Shown here: piece after piece, positions 23,802 through 32,631 of the stretch
How positions within the stretch are numbered: the first letter of the stretch is position 1
Layout of the letters: the number at the start of each line of letters is the position of its first letter
Assembly: GCF_002027705.1 (NCBI RefSeq)
Contig: NZ_MBTG01000004.1
Location: 124,001 to 188,000 of the forward strand
DNA from: Paenibacillus ferrarius
Lineage (GTDB): Bacteria > Bacillota > Bacilli > Paenibacillales > NBRC-103111
Direction: 5' to 3'
DNA length: 64,000 nucleotides
Translations under genes and position numbers: made by a program
Notes under the pieces: generated by a model
Databases searched by the model: none
What the model was told of the DNA's origin: nothing
The model's input: the letters and a program-made list of their open reading frames with translations, nothing else

Positions 23802-25058
23802 GTGGGTAGAACCACGAAACCAAGGAAGGACCACGAGTTTTGGGAGAAATTAAAGAGCTTTCCAAGCCTTATTCATCACTTTTTTGATACAACGGAGACT
23901 CCTGATCATAGCAGCCCCATCCCCGTTTCCGAGGCATCGATCAAGCGAATAGAAGCCCGTTTAATCAAACAGCGCGAACTTCTTCAAGCCGGAGTCGCTA
24001 ACCAAAAGGCATCTGCTGAGGAACTCGAACTTGTGAAGCACATTCGCGAGCAAACAGCGCAGGACAATCGCAATAATGTTACTCGAACCACGGCGTACTG
24101 GAGAGTTTACATAGATACCCCAGCAATCCACTGGGCGCTGCTTGCTCATATGGTATCTCGCAATGGCGGCTGGTGCATGACCGACTTGCGCGGAGAGCTG
24201 CTGCCGAGACTGTTGAATCAGGAGTTGACCGACCAGCTTTTCGCTTTCCTCGAACGAGCTAATGGATTGATTTTTCATGACGCTTATCCGCAGCTGTTGT
24301 TGTATCAAGAAAGTATGAGAAGGAAAATAAGCCTCTTCCATCTGCTTCCTGATCTCGGTGTCTCAGCTTGGATGCTGCCGTTTTGGAAGGATTTCTGGGA
24401 ACATCGTGACTCAGCCATCCTTACGCTATCACTGATCGTGAATGAGCAGAACTTCATTGAGCAGCGGATTGTCCAGAATACGCTTTATCAGGAAAGCGTT
24501 TTGAATAATGTTCTTTTCAAAAGCCAAGCTTATCTTCAATTGAACCAAGTCGGGTTTCCTTTCAAGCCCTTGCCTACTGATGCTCAGCACGCTCCCGATT
24601 GGCACTTGGCCGGCCTGATTCTAGAACATTTCGCGGATCAATCAGAGCGCATTGCGTTCGGCAAAAGCTTATACGCCATCCTATTTGGCATTCCTGAGGT
24701 GTTAGAAAGCGTAATCGCGTTTGCCGCTGCTGCCCCTCATACGGGATCACGTGCTGACTACTGGCCCAATCGTTATTCGCCAATAGCAAAAGCCTCCCCC
24801 GATACGAAGTATCAGGAGAGGCTGGATGGTGCTAAGTGGATGACAGGGGCTTCCCCCCTGTATAGTCCTCCGCTCGCACAAGCATGGTCCGATAGGCCGC
24901 TTGCGCCTGTAGAACCTGGAGACTGGTTCACGGAAGTGGAGAAGCCGCTGTCTCATTTGAACGCGATTCCGGTTCCGGAACCCTATGATATGACGAATGA
25001 AATTTATTTTGGGCTTAATAAAATAGAGCTTGCTATACGTGCTGCTGAGATGCTATGA
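23802..25058 (+). CDS. DUF2515 protein (YppC family)
   Basis: 418 aa. The segment NNVTRTTAYWRVYIDTPAIHWALLAHMVSRNGGWCMTDLRG (about residues 92-131) is the hallmark of the Bacillus YppC/DUF2515 family; the rest is helical. No function is known. It starts with GTG 23802 after GAGGGAGATGATC. It is divergent from the ytr-like operon and its last six bases overlap the end of the converging flippase gene; no terminator separates them. Confidence 0.8.
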   Translation: MGRTTKPRKDHEFWEKLKSFPSLIHHFFDTTETPDHSSPIPVSEASIKRIEARLIKQRELLQAGVANQKASAEELELVKHIREQTAQDNRNNVTRTTAYWRVYIDTPAIHWALLAHMVSRNGGWCMTDLRGELLPRLLNQELTDQLFAFLERANGLIFHDAYPQLLLYQESMRRKISLFHLLPDLGVSAWMLPFWKDFWEHRDSAILTLSLIVNEQNFIEQRIVQNTLYQESVLNNVLFKSQAYLQLNQVGFPFKPLPTDAQHAPDWHLAGLILEHFADQSERIAFGKSLYAILFGIPEVLESVIAFAAAAPHTGSRADYWPNRYSPIAKASPDTKYQERLDGAKWMTGASPLYSPPLAQAWSDRPLAPVEPGDWFTEVEKPLSHLNAIPVPEPYDMTNEIYFGLNKIELAIRAAEML

Positions 25059-26735
25059 GCGTTTCAGAATCCTGCCTGCTTTGGCGATCAGCTTCTGCAC
25101 CGGTGCTGGGAAATTCTTGACGTCGTCCTTCGTAACAACACGTGTTGCCATCAGCAGGAGTGGATACAAGGCAGCGGTGAAACCACAGACCAGCACGGCA
25201 TTGATGCCTTCATTCAGACGGTACCAGCTCGTAGGCTGCACGTACGTATGTGTGAGCCATTCCACAGCAAAACCAAGAACAGCCATCACCAGAATGGTGA
25301 CAAATAAGCCGATAAATCGTCGACCGAGAATCGTGAATTTCACTTCCGCGCGCAAAGCTCGCAAGTTAAGCCATGACATCGCTATGAAGCATAGTCCTGT
25401 AGAGACGATGATGCCATAGATACCTAACGATGGAGCCAGCAGGAAGCTTCCTGCAAGCTTAACAGCGATGCCTATACCTACATGCAGCATCAACGGCTTC
25501 ATTCGACCCATGCCCATCAGAACAGCACCTGAGGTTTGCATGACGATTTGAAACATAGCGCCTAAGGTGAGCAAAGCGATCATGTAAGGGCCATGGCTCA
25601 TGCCATATGCCGTATCCTCATATCCGAACATGAAGAAGTCCAAAGGACGAGCCGCAATCGCGATCACGAGCACAGCAGGCAATCCAGATAGAATCGATAA
25701 TTGGAGAACCCTCGTCGTCTGGTGCCCGACTTGCTTCAAATCTTTGCGGGAATACGCAGCTGAGATGATAGGTACAACAGATTGACTTAACGCAATGGCC
25801 AAAATAATCGGGATCCCAGCCAACGATTGGGCCCGTCCACCAATAATACCGACCAAACCAAGTGCTTCACTACGACCAATCGATCCCTCTAGAAGCGGAA
25901 TAATGATCGATGTATCAATCGCGTATACGAGCGTCACCGTCACGGAGAAGATAACGATCGGAATCGACAGCTTAAGAAGACTGCGGTAGATGTCGCTGTA
26001 CCGGGCCATAGGTTGCGCAGCAGCTTGGCTCCCTGCTGCGGCTGTTTGCTCGGCAGCAGCCAAGGGCATTTTCAACGTTTGAGCATCTCTGCGTCTCAGC
26101 TTCAAAGCATAATAAAGCATCACTGCGAGCGCCGCGATGCCGCCCATAACTCCACCGAACGAAGCGCCTGCGACGCCCCAGCCTAAGCTGATATTCAGCA
26201 AAATAAAGGCCAGTCCGATCGAAGTAATGAGCCTGAACACTTGTTCCACAACTTGCGAAACCCCATTAGGCATCATATTCTGCCTACCTTGGAAATAACC
26301 GCGCATAATCGCAATGAGCGGGAAGAACAACATCGCCGGCGCTATCGCACGGGTAGCTAGCGTAGCGTCAGGACCTCCATGTGAAATGCGCTCCGCATAG
26401 ATGGGAGCAAAGGCATACAGGATAGCCGTCATCAAGACGCCGGCTACAATTGCAAACCAGATTGCCGCCCGATAGATCCGTTCTGCTTCCGCAGGACGGC
26501 CGATGGCGTATTTCTCCGAGACCATCTTGCTCAGTGCGCTGGGGATTCCCGCCGTAGCAACAACAAGCAAGATGGAGTATAAATTAAAGGCAATCGAATA
26601 GCTGCCCATTCCACCTTCATGCAGCAGGTGCACCAGCGGAATTCGTTGAAAAACGCCGAGAAACCGCGCTACAAGCGCGGCCACGGTGAGAATGAGCGTC
26701 CCTTTTACAAGAGAATCTTTGGTTTCCTTCGTCAA
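25053..26735 (-). CDS. MOP-superfamily flippase (YtgP/MurJ-like)
   Basis: 560 aa with about 14 transmembrane helices. LVKGTLILTVAALVARFLGVFQRIPL and AGIPSALSKMVSEKYA are typical of the YtgP/SpoVB polysaccharide-flippase branch. Members carry lipid-linked cell-wall precursors (lipid II for YtgP/MurJ, a spore role for SpoVB). I favour the YtgP branch, but the distinction needs a tree. A Gln/Ala-rich loop (AAAEQTAAAGSQAAAQP) sits mid-protein. It is the last gene of a minus-strand run starting with asnB. Confidence 0.82.
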   Translation of the reverse strand: MTKETKDSLVKGTLILTVAALVARFLGVFQRIPLVHLLHEGGMGSYSIAFNLYSILLVVATAGIPSALSKMVSEKYAIGRPAEAERIYRAAIWFAIVAGVLMTAILYAFAPIYAERISHGGPDATLATRAIAPAMLFFPLIAIMRGYFQGRQNMMPNGVSQVVEQVFRLITSIGLAFILLNISLGWGVAGASFGGVMGGIAALAVMLYYALKLRRRDAQTLKMPLAAAEQTAAAGSQAAAQPMARYSDIYRSLLKLSIPIVIFSVTVTLVYAIDTSIIIPLLEGSIGRSEALGLVGIIGGRAQSLAGIPIILAIALSQSVVPIISAAYSRKDLKQVGHQTTRVLQLSILSGLPAVLVIAIAARPLDFFMFGYEDTAYGMSHGPYMIALLTLGAMFQIVMQTSGAVLMGMGRMKPLMLHVGIGIAVKLAGSFLLAPSLGIYGIIVSTGLCFIAMSWLNLRALRAEVKFTILGRRFIGLFVTILVMAVLGFAVEWLTHTYVQPTSWYRLNEGINAVLVCGFTAALYPLLLMATRVVTKDDVKNFPAPVQKLIAKAGRILKRS

Positions 26736-26781
26736 GTCCGTTCCTTCTCTCTGATCCTGTATTCATGCAAATCCTTATTTC

Positions 26782-27261
26782 TCAGAAAACCCAGATGAGG
26801 AAAATAATAATCATCGCCAGCTGCAGCACAATTTTCACGGCGCTGCTTGCGAAGAATCCGACAACAGAGCCTAATCCGGCGCTGACAGCCTTTTTCCACG
26901 TGGTCCCAATCATAAGCTCACCGATAACGGCACCCAAGAAGGGCCCGATGATTAAGCCAAAAGCAGGTATTACGAAGGGTCCAATAATCAAACCAATCGT
27001 ACTTCCAATGATGGCAGCCTTCGAACCTCCGAACTTCTTGACCCCCAGCGCGCCTACCGCGTAGTCCGCCACCATAATAACGATGACAACAAGCGTTTGA
27101 ATGATCCAAAACCAGACCCCAAACGGCTCAAAACTGATCAACCAGCCATAGAGGAAGAAAGCGCCATAAATCGCCAGTACGCCGGGCAAGATCGGATAAA
27201 CAGCACCAATCATCCCTACGACAAATAAAATAATGACTAAGCTCCAGCCTAAAGCGATCAA
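26782..27261 (-). CDS. DUF456 membrane protein
   Basis: About 159 aa, mostly hydrophobic with five to six segments and conserved Gly-rich turns (GVKKFGGSKAAIIGSTIGLIIGPF, FGLIIGPFLGAVIGE), which are the DUF456 signature. I place the start at TTG 27261, eight bases after GGAGG; a GTG at 27270 lies too close to that site. No function is known. It lies between a HAD phosphatase and the flippase gene. Confidence 0.75.
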   Translation of the reverse strand: MIALGWSLVIILFVVGMIGAVYPILPGVLAIYGAFFLYGWLISFEPFGVWFWIIQTLVVIVIMVADYAVGALGVKKFGGSKAAIIGSTIGLIIGPFVIPAFGLIIGPFLGAVIGELMIGTTWKKAVSAGLGSVVGFFASSAVKIVLQLAMIIIFLIWVF

Positions 27262-27309
27262 GGTCAGCACCTCCGTCTGTTCTTTCAGGCATGCGTGATA
27301 CAGCAGCTC

Positions 27310-28050
27310 CTAGGCTTGAAGCAAATAAGTGCGAATGACTTCTGCGACACCATGCTCCTCGTTCGTTAACGTGGTGATATCCGCAATCCGCTTCACTTCA
27401 TCCTGCGCATTGCCCATCGCAACCCCAAGACCCGCTTCACGAATCATCGCGATGTCATTCTCGCTGTCTCCCATTGCAATAACTTCGGACATCTGAATGC
27501 CAAGAAGCTGACACACCATCTCCAAGCCGCTTGCTTTGCTAATGCCCAGAGGATTCAATTCAATGTTAGACGGGTGTGAATTCGTAATTTCAAGAATTCC
27601 CCAGCCTTCTACAATCGTGCGAATGCGCTGCAATTTGTCCTGATTTTCCGTGAAATAGCCAAACTTCAACCATTCTTGCTCTTCCAAATCCAGCTGCTCG
27701 CTCTCCCGGTTGAACACGCCATTGACGGAATATGCCCACCACCAACAATCATGCTCCTGTGCCAGCTTATGCAAATTGCGCACCGTCTGAGCAGAAAGCA
27801 GTGTCCGCTTGTGCAGCTTGCTCGGCGATTCCCACACTTCGCTCCCATTCACCACAACAAGGGGCGTAGTAAGCCCCAGTTCTTCAATGTAGGGCATAGC
27901 ACTGATTGCGCCGCGCCCTGTGGACATGATTACAATCTTGCCTAAGGCTGTAGCTTGCTCAATCGCTTCGCGATTCTCAGCAGAAATTTTCTTGTCCTCA
28001 TTCAGCAGTGTGCCGTCCATATCGAGGGCGATTAATTTGTATGTTCCCAC
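27310..28050 (-). CDS. Cof-type HAD phosphatase
   Basis: 246 aa. Nucleophile motif ALDMDGTL at residues ~8-15, motif II MSTGR, motif III Lys in LGISKASGL, motif IV GDSENDIAM. The large C2B cap marks the Cof/YwpJ group, which hydrolyses sugar phosphates or nucleotides such as FMN; the actual substrate is unknown. It is located 36 bases after asnB and is likely in its operon. Confidence 0.88.
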   Translation of the reverse strand: MGTYKLIALDMDGTLLNEDKKISAENREAIEQATALGKIVIMSTGRGAISAMPYIEELGLTTPLVVVNGSEVWESPSKLHKRTLLSAQTVRNLHKLAQEHDCWWWAYSVNGVFNRESEQLDLEEQEWLKFGYFTENQDKLQRIRTIVEGWGILEITNSHPSNIELNPLGISKASGLEMVCQLLGIQMSEVIAMGDSENDIAMIREAGLGVAMGNAQDEVKRIADITTLTNEEHGVAEVIRTYLLQA

Positions 28051-28086
28051 GTTGATCCATCCCCTGTCTTTACATCAGTAGTAAAC

Positions 28087-29961
28087 CTAGTAAGCAGCGA
28101 GCACTTTCTTCGGTAGTTCTTCCATGAATGTCATGTGCCAGAGGGCAAAAATATAAATGGTCCAAATCCGGCGGGCATAGTCGCCTTGCCCATTGCGATG
28201 CTTATGCAGCATCCGTTCAACGGCGTCCATATTGATATAATCTTCGATGCCGCTGGATTTGATTTGCTCGAGCAGCACATCGCCCATCGAACCTTTCACC
28301 CAGTCACGCAGCGGTACCGGGAAGCCAAGCTTCGGTCGATTCAGAATCGGGTCGGGAATAATCCCTTCCATCGCCTTGCGGAAGATATACTTCGTCGTTC
28401 CGTTCGCAATGCGGTACTTCGCCGGAATACGGCGAGCCACTTCAAACAGTTCCTTATCAAGGAACGGCACGCGCAGCTCTAAGGAATGCGCCATCGTCAT
28501 CTTATCGGCTTTCATCAGAATATCGCCAGGCATCCATAGATTCATGTCGATATACTGCATGCGGCTCACAGGGTCCAGATGTTTGGTTTTGTTATAATAA
28601 TCGCCGGCAATTTGCACCGGATTCTTATATGCGCGCAGCATTTCACTATCGAGGCGCAGCACTTCGGCCTTCATATCCTCGGAGAAAATCTTCGCATTAC
28701 CGAGGAATCGCTCTTCCAGCGGCGTGGTCCCGCGCAGGACGTAGTTGCGGCCCTTCACGCTGCTCGGCAGCATGCGCGCGAAGCGGTTCAGCATGCGCTT
28801 CACCGATTGCGGCAGCTGCTCGATCGGACGCAGCGACTGCGGCTCGCGGTAAATGCGGTAGCCGCCGAACAACTCGTCCGCGCCTTCGCCGGACAGGACC
28901 ACCGTCACGTGCTCGCGCGCAAGCTGCGCCACGTGATAGAGGGCAATCGCCGAAGGATCAGCGACAGGCTCGTCCTGGTGCCATATCGCCTTCGGCATCG
29001 TAGCGAAGAAATCATCCTTCGTGATGATTTTGTCATAATGCTGTGTACCGAGTGTCGCTGCGGTTTGCGCGGCAATCGGTGTCTCGTTGTTGGCTCCTTC
29101 GAAGCCAACGGAAAAGGTGCGGATTGGTTCAATATTCCGCATATGGGTCGCAATCGCCGTCGAGTCTATTCCGCTCGACAAGAAGCAGCCGCGATCCACA
29201 TCACTGACCATGTGGAGCTTGACCGAATCTTTGAGGGTTTCACGAATTTGTTCCACATAGTCGTCGAATGGACGCTCCTCGGGCTCAAACATGGGGTCCC
29301 AATATTTGTTGATCGACATTTCGCCATCGAACGTAATTTTGACCGTATGCCCAGGGGGAAGCTTATGTATGCCATGGAACATGGTATTAGGCTCCGGCAC
29401 ATATTGGAAAGTCAGATAGTTCAGCAAGCTGTCCGTGTGGATTAACCGATTCATGCCATCTGCAGCCAGCAGGCTCTTAATCTCAGAGCCAAACAAGAAC
29501 TGGCGATCGTTCACATGATAGTAAAATGGCTTAATGCCGAAGTGGTCTCTCGCACCGAACAGCTGCTTCTTTTTCTTGTCCCAGATCACGAAGCCAAACA
29601 TGCCGCGCATGTGTTTGACGCATTCCTCACCGTACTCCTCATAGAGGTGAACGATAACCTCCGTATCGCTTTGCGTGCGGAATTGATGCCCCCGCTCCTG
29701 CAGCATAGTGCGCAACGCTTTATAATTATAAATTTCTCCATTAAAAATGATCCAAACGGAATCATCCTCATTCGCTAAAGGCTGATGCCCTTCTTTCAGA
29801 TCAATAACAGACAAGCGGCGAAAGCCCAGGCCAATCCGATTATCCGTCCAAAAACCGGAATCATTCGGTCCCCGATGCACAATCACATCTGTCATTTGCT
29901 GCAGCATGGCAACCGTTGGTTCTCTATCTTCAAAATACATGACACCTGTAATACCGCACAT
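28087..29961 (-). CDS. asnB: Asparagine synthase (glutamine-hydrolysing)
   Basis: 624 aa. The N-terminal class II glutaminase starts MCGITG, so Cys2 is the nucleophile after Met removal; this sets the start at 29961, four codons inside a longer frame, with GGAGTGAG upstream. The C-terminal synthetase has the PP-loop SSGIDSTAIA and later LRVPFLDKELFE. It makes asparagine from aspartate and glutamine. Bacillus has three paralogues (AsnB, AsnH, AsnO), one of them acting on peptidoglycan; the neighbouring flippase makes a wall link possible but not shown. Confidence 0.88.
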   Translation of the reverse strand: MCGITGVMYFEDREPTVAMLQQMTDVIVHRGPNDSGFWTDNRIGLGFRRLSVIDLKEGHQPLANEDDSVWIIFNGEIYNYKALRTMLQERGHQFRTQSDTEVIVHLYEEYGEECVKHMRGMFGFVIWDKKKKQLFGARDHFGIKPFYYHVNDRQFLFGSEIKSLLAADGMNRLIHTDSLLNYLTFQYVPEPNTMFHGIHKLPPGHTVKITFDGEMSINKYWDPMFEPEERPFDDYVEQIRETLKDSVKLHMVSDVDRGCFLSSGIDSTAIATHMRNIEPIRTFSVGFEGANNETPIAAQTAATLGTQHYDKIITKDDFFATMPKAIWHQDEPVADPSAIALYHVAQLAREHVTVVLSGEGADELFGGYRIYREPQSLRPIEQLPQSVKRMLNRFARMLPSSVKGRNYVLRGTTPLEERFLGNAKIFSEDMKAEVLRLDSEMLRAYKNPVQIAGDYYNKTKHLDPVSRMQYIDMNLWMPGDILMKADKMTMAHSLELRVPFLDKELFEVARRIPAKYRIANGTTKYIFRKAMEGIIPDPILNRPKLGFPVPLRDWVKGSMGDVLLEQIKSSGIEDYINMDAVERMLHKHRNGQGDYARRIWTIYIFALWHMTFMEELPKKVLAAY

Positions 29962-30345
29962 GGTGAAACTCACTCCTCCGTACCATTCATCAATCTTTCT
30001 CTCAAGGCAACCGATACATTAGTATACCATATCAGCTAGCCATACTGGAAATACGATGAAAGCACGGGAAAAGCCGAAATCTATAGAAAAATGATGGAAA
30101 TGAGCAGTCGTTTCAATGAAGCCGTGAGCCGCGTCTTTTTCATAAGCTCGCACCACCTTTCCTTCATGCACAAAAGTTTGCCTAGGGCAACTTTTGGGGA
30201 ATAAGAAGATCACTCCCCTTTCTGTAGGATATGCTTATGGGTGAGGATTGGTGCCTTCCTTGGGCGAGATGGCTTCGAACGCGCAAATAGCCTCCAAACC
30301 CATGAATGGGATTGAGGCTATTTGCTTTTCTGTGAATATCCACCT
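29962..30345. other. intergenic region with an unexplained hairpin
   Basis: No supported gene. GCAAATAGCCTC (30283-30294) pairs with GAGGCTATTTGC (30314-30325), with an inner CCCAT/ATGGG stem, followed on plus by TTTTC. No plus-strand gene precedes it, so its role as a terminator is unclear. On plus, about 30037-30201 reads as sense-like codons without a good start. Confidence 0.45.
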
Positions 30346-32412
30346 TCACCAAGGCATCTTCCCGCCGCCCATTTTCGTCAAAATGCCATCATTCGCCGCA
30401 TCATAAGCCTGAAAAATCTTGGCGGCAATCGGAGAAGCTCCGTAGCGTCCGAAGCCGCCTTCAGGGACGACAACCGCCACGGCAAGCTTAGGGTTCTCGA
30501 CTGGAGCAAAAGCAATAAATACAGCATTTTCTACTTTGCCGCCCGCCACATCCTGCGTAGATGTTCCCGTTTTGCGTGCCACATTGAAAGGCAGATCTTC
30601 AATCCCCTCAGCACTGCTCTTCATCCCATGGATGATTGTATTCCAGTCCGTATTCGAGAAATTAGAAGACGAGTCCTCGATTACCTCAGGGACAATCTTT
30701 TGAACTAATTCACCCTTATAGTCGCGAATCTCATCTACAAAAAGAGGCTTCATCCGTTTGCCGCGACTTGCCAATGTAGCTGTATACTGAGCAAGCTGAA
30801 GGGTTGTTGTTTTTTCATTTTGTCCCCATGAAGCATACACCATGGCCGATTGGTAGCTGTCTTTCTGAGCATTTTTTATAAAATCGTTGCTGCCTGCAAA
30901 CTCACCTGGCAGACCGCTTCCGGTCGTAACGCCCATTCCAAACTTGGCCAAATATTCCGCCCATTTCGCCGTTACCGCCGGTTTCTCTCTGCCATATTTG
31001 TCCCAGAATGGAATGCCAATCTTCTCGGACATGAACGTGTTCGACGAGTGTTCAATAGCTTCAGCCGCATCCATAGAGCCATAAGCTGCTTTGCCTGAAT
31101 TGGTAATCGTGCTGGCACCGTCCTTGCCGAAGCTGAACGAGCCTGAGTCGTAATAGCTTTTCTCATATCCATTGAAAAACTTTTCCTTAAGACCTATCAG
31201 AACAGTCAGAGGTTTAATCGTGGAACCCATAAACACAATGGAAGAAGGATGCTTCGCATTCTCTTTTTCATCCGGATACTTCGACTTGGCATTCTTGATC
31301 GTTCCATTCGAAATATACGTTTCGATTTCCTTATAGGTGCTCGACAGCATGCCTCCCGTCCATGCATTCGCATCATAGTCCGGATAGTTCGCCATCGTGA
31401 CGACGCGTCCTGTATCCACTTCCATAGCTACGGCAAAACCGGAGGAAGCCTTCATCCCCACTTTCATATACTCATCGTTCGCATGGGAGGGGCTGCGCAA
31501 ATACTTGATATGCTCCTCCAAAATTCGCTCTGCTGCTTTCTGAATATCTTTGTTGATCGTCAGATAGAGATTATTCCCTTTCACTGGTGCCCTCACGTCA
31601 GCTCGGCCTGTAATTCGCATTACCGCATCAACGGGATACACCTTTTCTCCGTTTTTACCTCGAAGTTCATTCTGATACATTCTTTCTATCCCGTCGAAGC
31701 CAACATTTTCTGATAAAAGATAGTCTTTGCCTTCCGGGCTGTCCTTGTACATATTCTGCGCAGTTTGTGTGGAGTATTTATTCAAATAGCCAATAAGTTG
31801 AGTCGCAATTGTCGTAGCGCCATCATCATCCATTTCGTAAGTACGAATGCTTTCTTCGGTTACTTCCAACCATTTGAATTCATCCCGATGCTCGAGCAAA
31901 TAAGCGATTTCTTCTTTGGACAAATCGGATTTGATTTTACGAGGCACCCAATTATAGCTTGGAGCCTTTGTCTCATTTTGATTAATATCGTATCCCAGGT
32001 CCATAGCGATAACGATCTCTTCTGGCGTGGGGCTCACGGAGTTGGGCTTGGCGTACTTCTCAAAAACATCGCTTCTCAAACGCCGAGCTAAGGCAATAAC
32101 CTGCTCTTCATTCTGTTGACCGGGTTCAACCCGGAAAAATAAGGACTGCACGGGAATGGTATAAGCCAGAGGGGATTTCTTAGAATCATAGATGTTGCCG
32201 CGAATCGGCGCAATGCTGATCGGTTTGGTGCCGTTTCTATTTTCTGCTGCTTTTAAATCTTTGGTTTGAACGAATTGCAGAATCGCCAAACGCCCAATTA
32301 AGATGGAAAACAAGGCAAACATGATAAAGAAAAAGATATTAATCCGAAACGAAAAGTGGCGCTTTCTCGTAATTTCATTCCTCTTCGGATCATCCAGGAT
32401 GGATGATTTCAT
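30346..32412 (-). CDS. Class B penicillin-binding protein (copy A)
   Basis: About 688 aa (ATG 32412; a TTG one codon earlier is possible). One N-terminal transmembrane anchor (FRINIFFFIMFALFSILIGRLAIL), a PBP dimer domain to about residue 300 (APIRGNIYDS motif), and a transpeptidase domain with SxxK STIK near 396, SxN SSN near 457 and KTGT near 614. It resembles PBP2/PbpA/PbpH elongation transpeptidases that crosslink peptidoglycan. It is a tandem paralogue of the next gene upstream; both encode 689-codon-frame proteins, clearly similar along their whole length. Confidence 0.9.
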   Translation of the reverse strand: MKSSILDDPKRNEITRKRHFSFRINIFFFIMFALFSILIGRLAILQFVQTKDLKAAENRNGTKPISIAPIRGNIYDSKKSPLAYTIPVQSLFFRVEPGQQNEEQVIALARRLRSDVFEKYAKPNSVSPTPEEIVIAMDLGYDINQNETKAPSYNWVPRKIKSDLSKEEIAYLLEHRDEFKWLEVTEESIRTYEMDDDGATTIATQLIGYLNKYSTQTAQNMYKDSPEGKDYLLSENVGFDGIERMYQNELRGKNGEKVYPVDAVMRITGRADVRAPVKGNNLYLTINKDIQKAAERILEEHIKYLRSPSHANDEYMKVGMKASSGFAVAMEVDTGRVVTMANYPDYDANAWTGGMLSSTYKEIETYISNGTIKNAKSKYPDEKENAKHPSSIVFMGSTIKPLTVLIGLKEKFFNGYEKSYYDSGSFSFGKDGASTITNSGKAAYGSMDAAEAIEHSSNTFMSEKIGIPFWDKYGREKPAVTAKWAEYLAKFGMGVTTGSGLPGEFAGSNDFIKNAQKDSYQSAMVYASWGQNEKTTTLQLAQYTATLASRGKRMKPLFVDEIRDYKGELVQKIVPEVIEDSSSNFSNTDWNTIIHGMKSSAEGIEDLPFNVARKTGTSTQDVAGGKVENAVFIAFAPVENPKLAVAVVVPEGGFGRYGASPIAAKIFQAYDAANDGILTKMGGGKMPW

Positions 32413-32581
32413 CAATTCTCAGATCCTTTCTTACGTTCCTGCTGGGCTGTTCTAACAGAGCTGAAAGTGCACAATTAAAAGACGAATAATATCACCTAAA
32501 AGTTCACTCATATTGAAAAAAATGTATGATAAATTCCTTTCGTATATAATAGAGCAAACGCTGGGGCCGAAGGCTAGACGC

Positions 32582-32620
32582 AAAAAAAGAAGCTTGCCTC
32601 AGGATCAGCAAGCTTCTTTC
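32582..32620 (-). terminator. terminator between the two PBP genes
   Basis: Minus strand GAAGCTTGCT pairs with AGGCAAGCTTC and runs into seven T. It separates copy B from copy A, so copy A should have its own promoter in 32413-32581. Confidence 0.85.
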
Positions 32621-32631
32621 ATTAATTTCAA

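Noticed and set aside
28579..29445. 288-codon open frame on plus opposite asnB
   Set aside because: asnB on minus has intact motifs over the same region; the plus frame is Arg/His-rich antisense with no ribosome binding site.
30019..30213. 64-codon minus-strand frame before asnB
   Set aside because: No ribosome binding site, unlike-protein composition and no motif.
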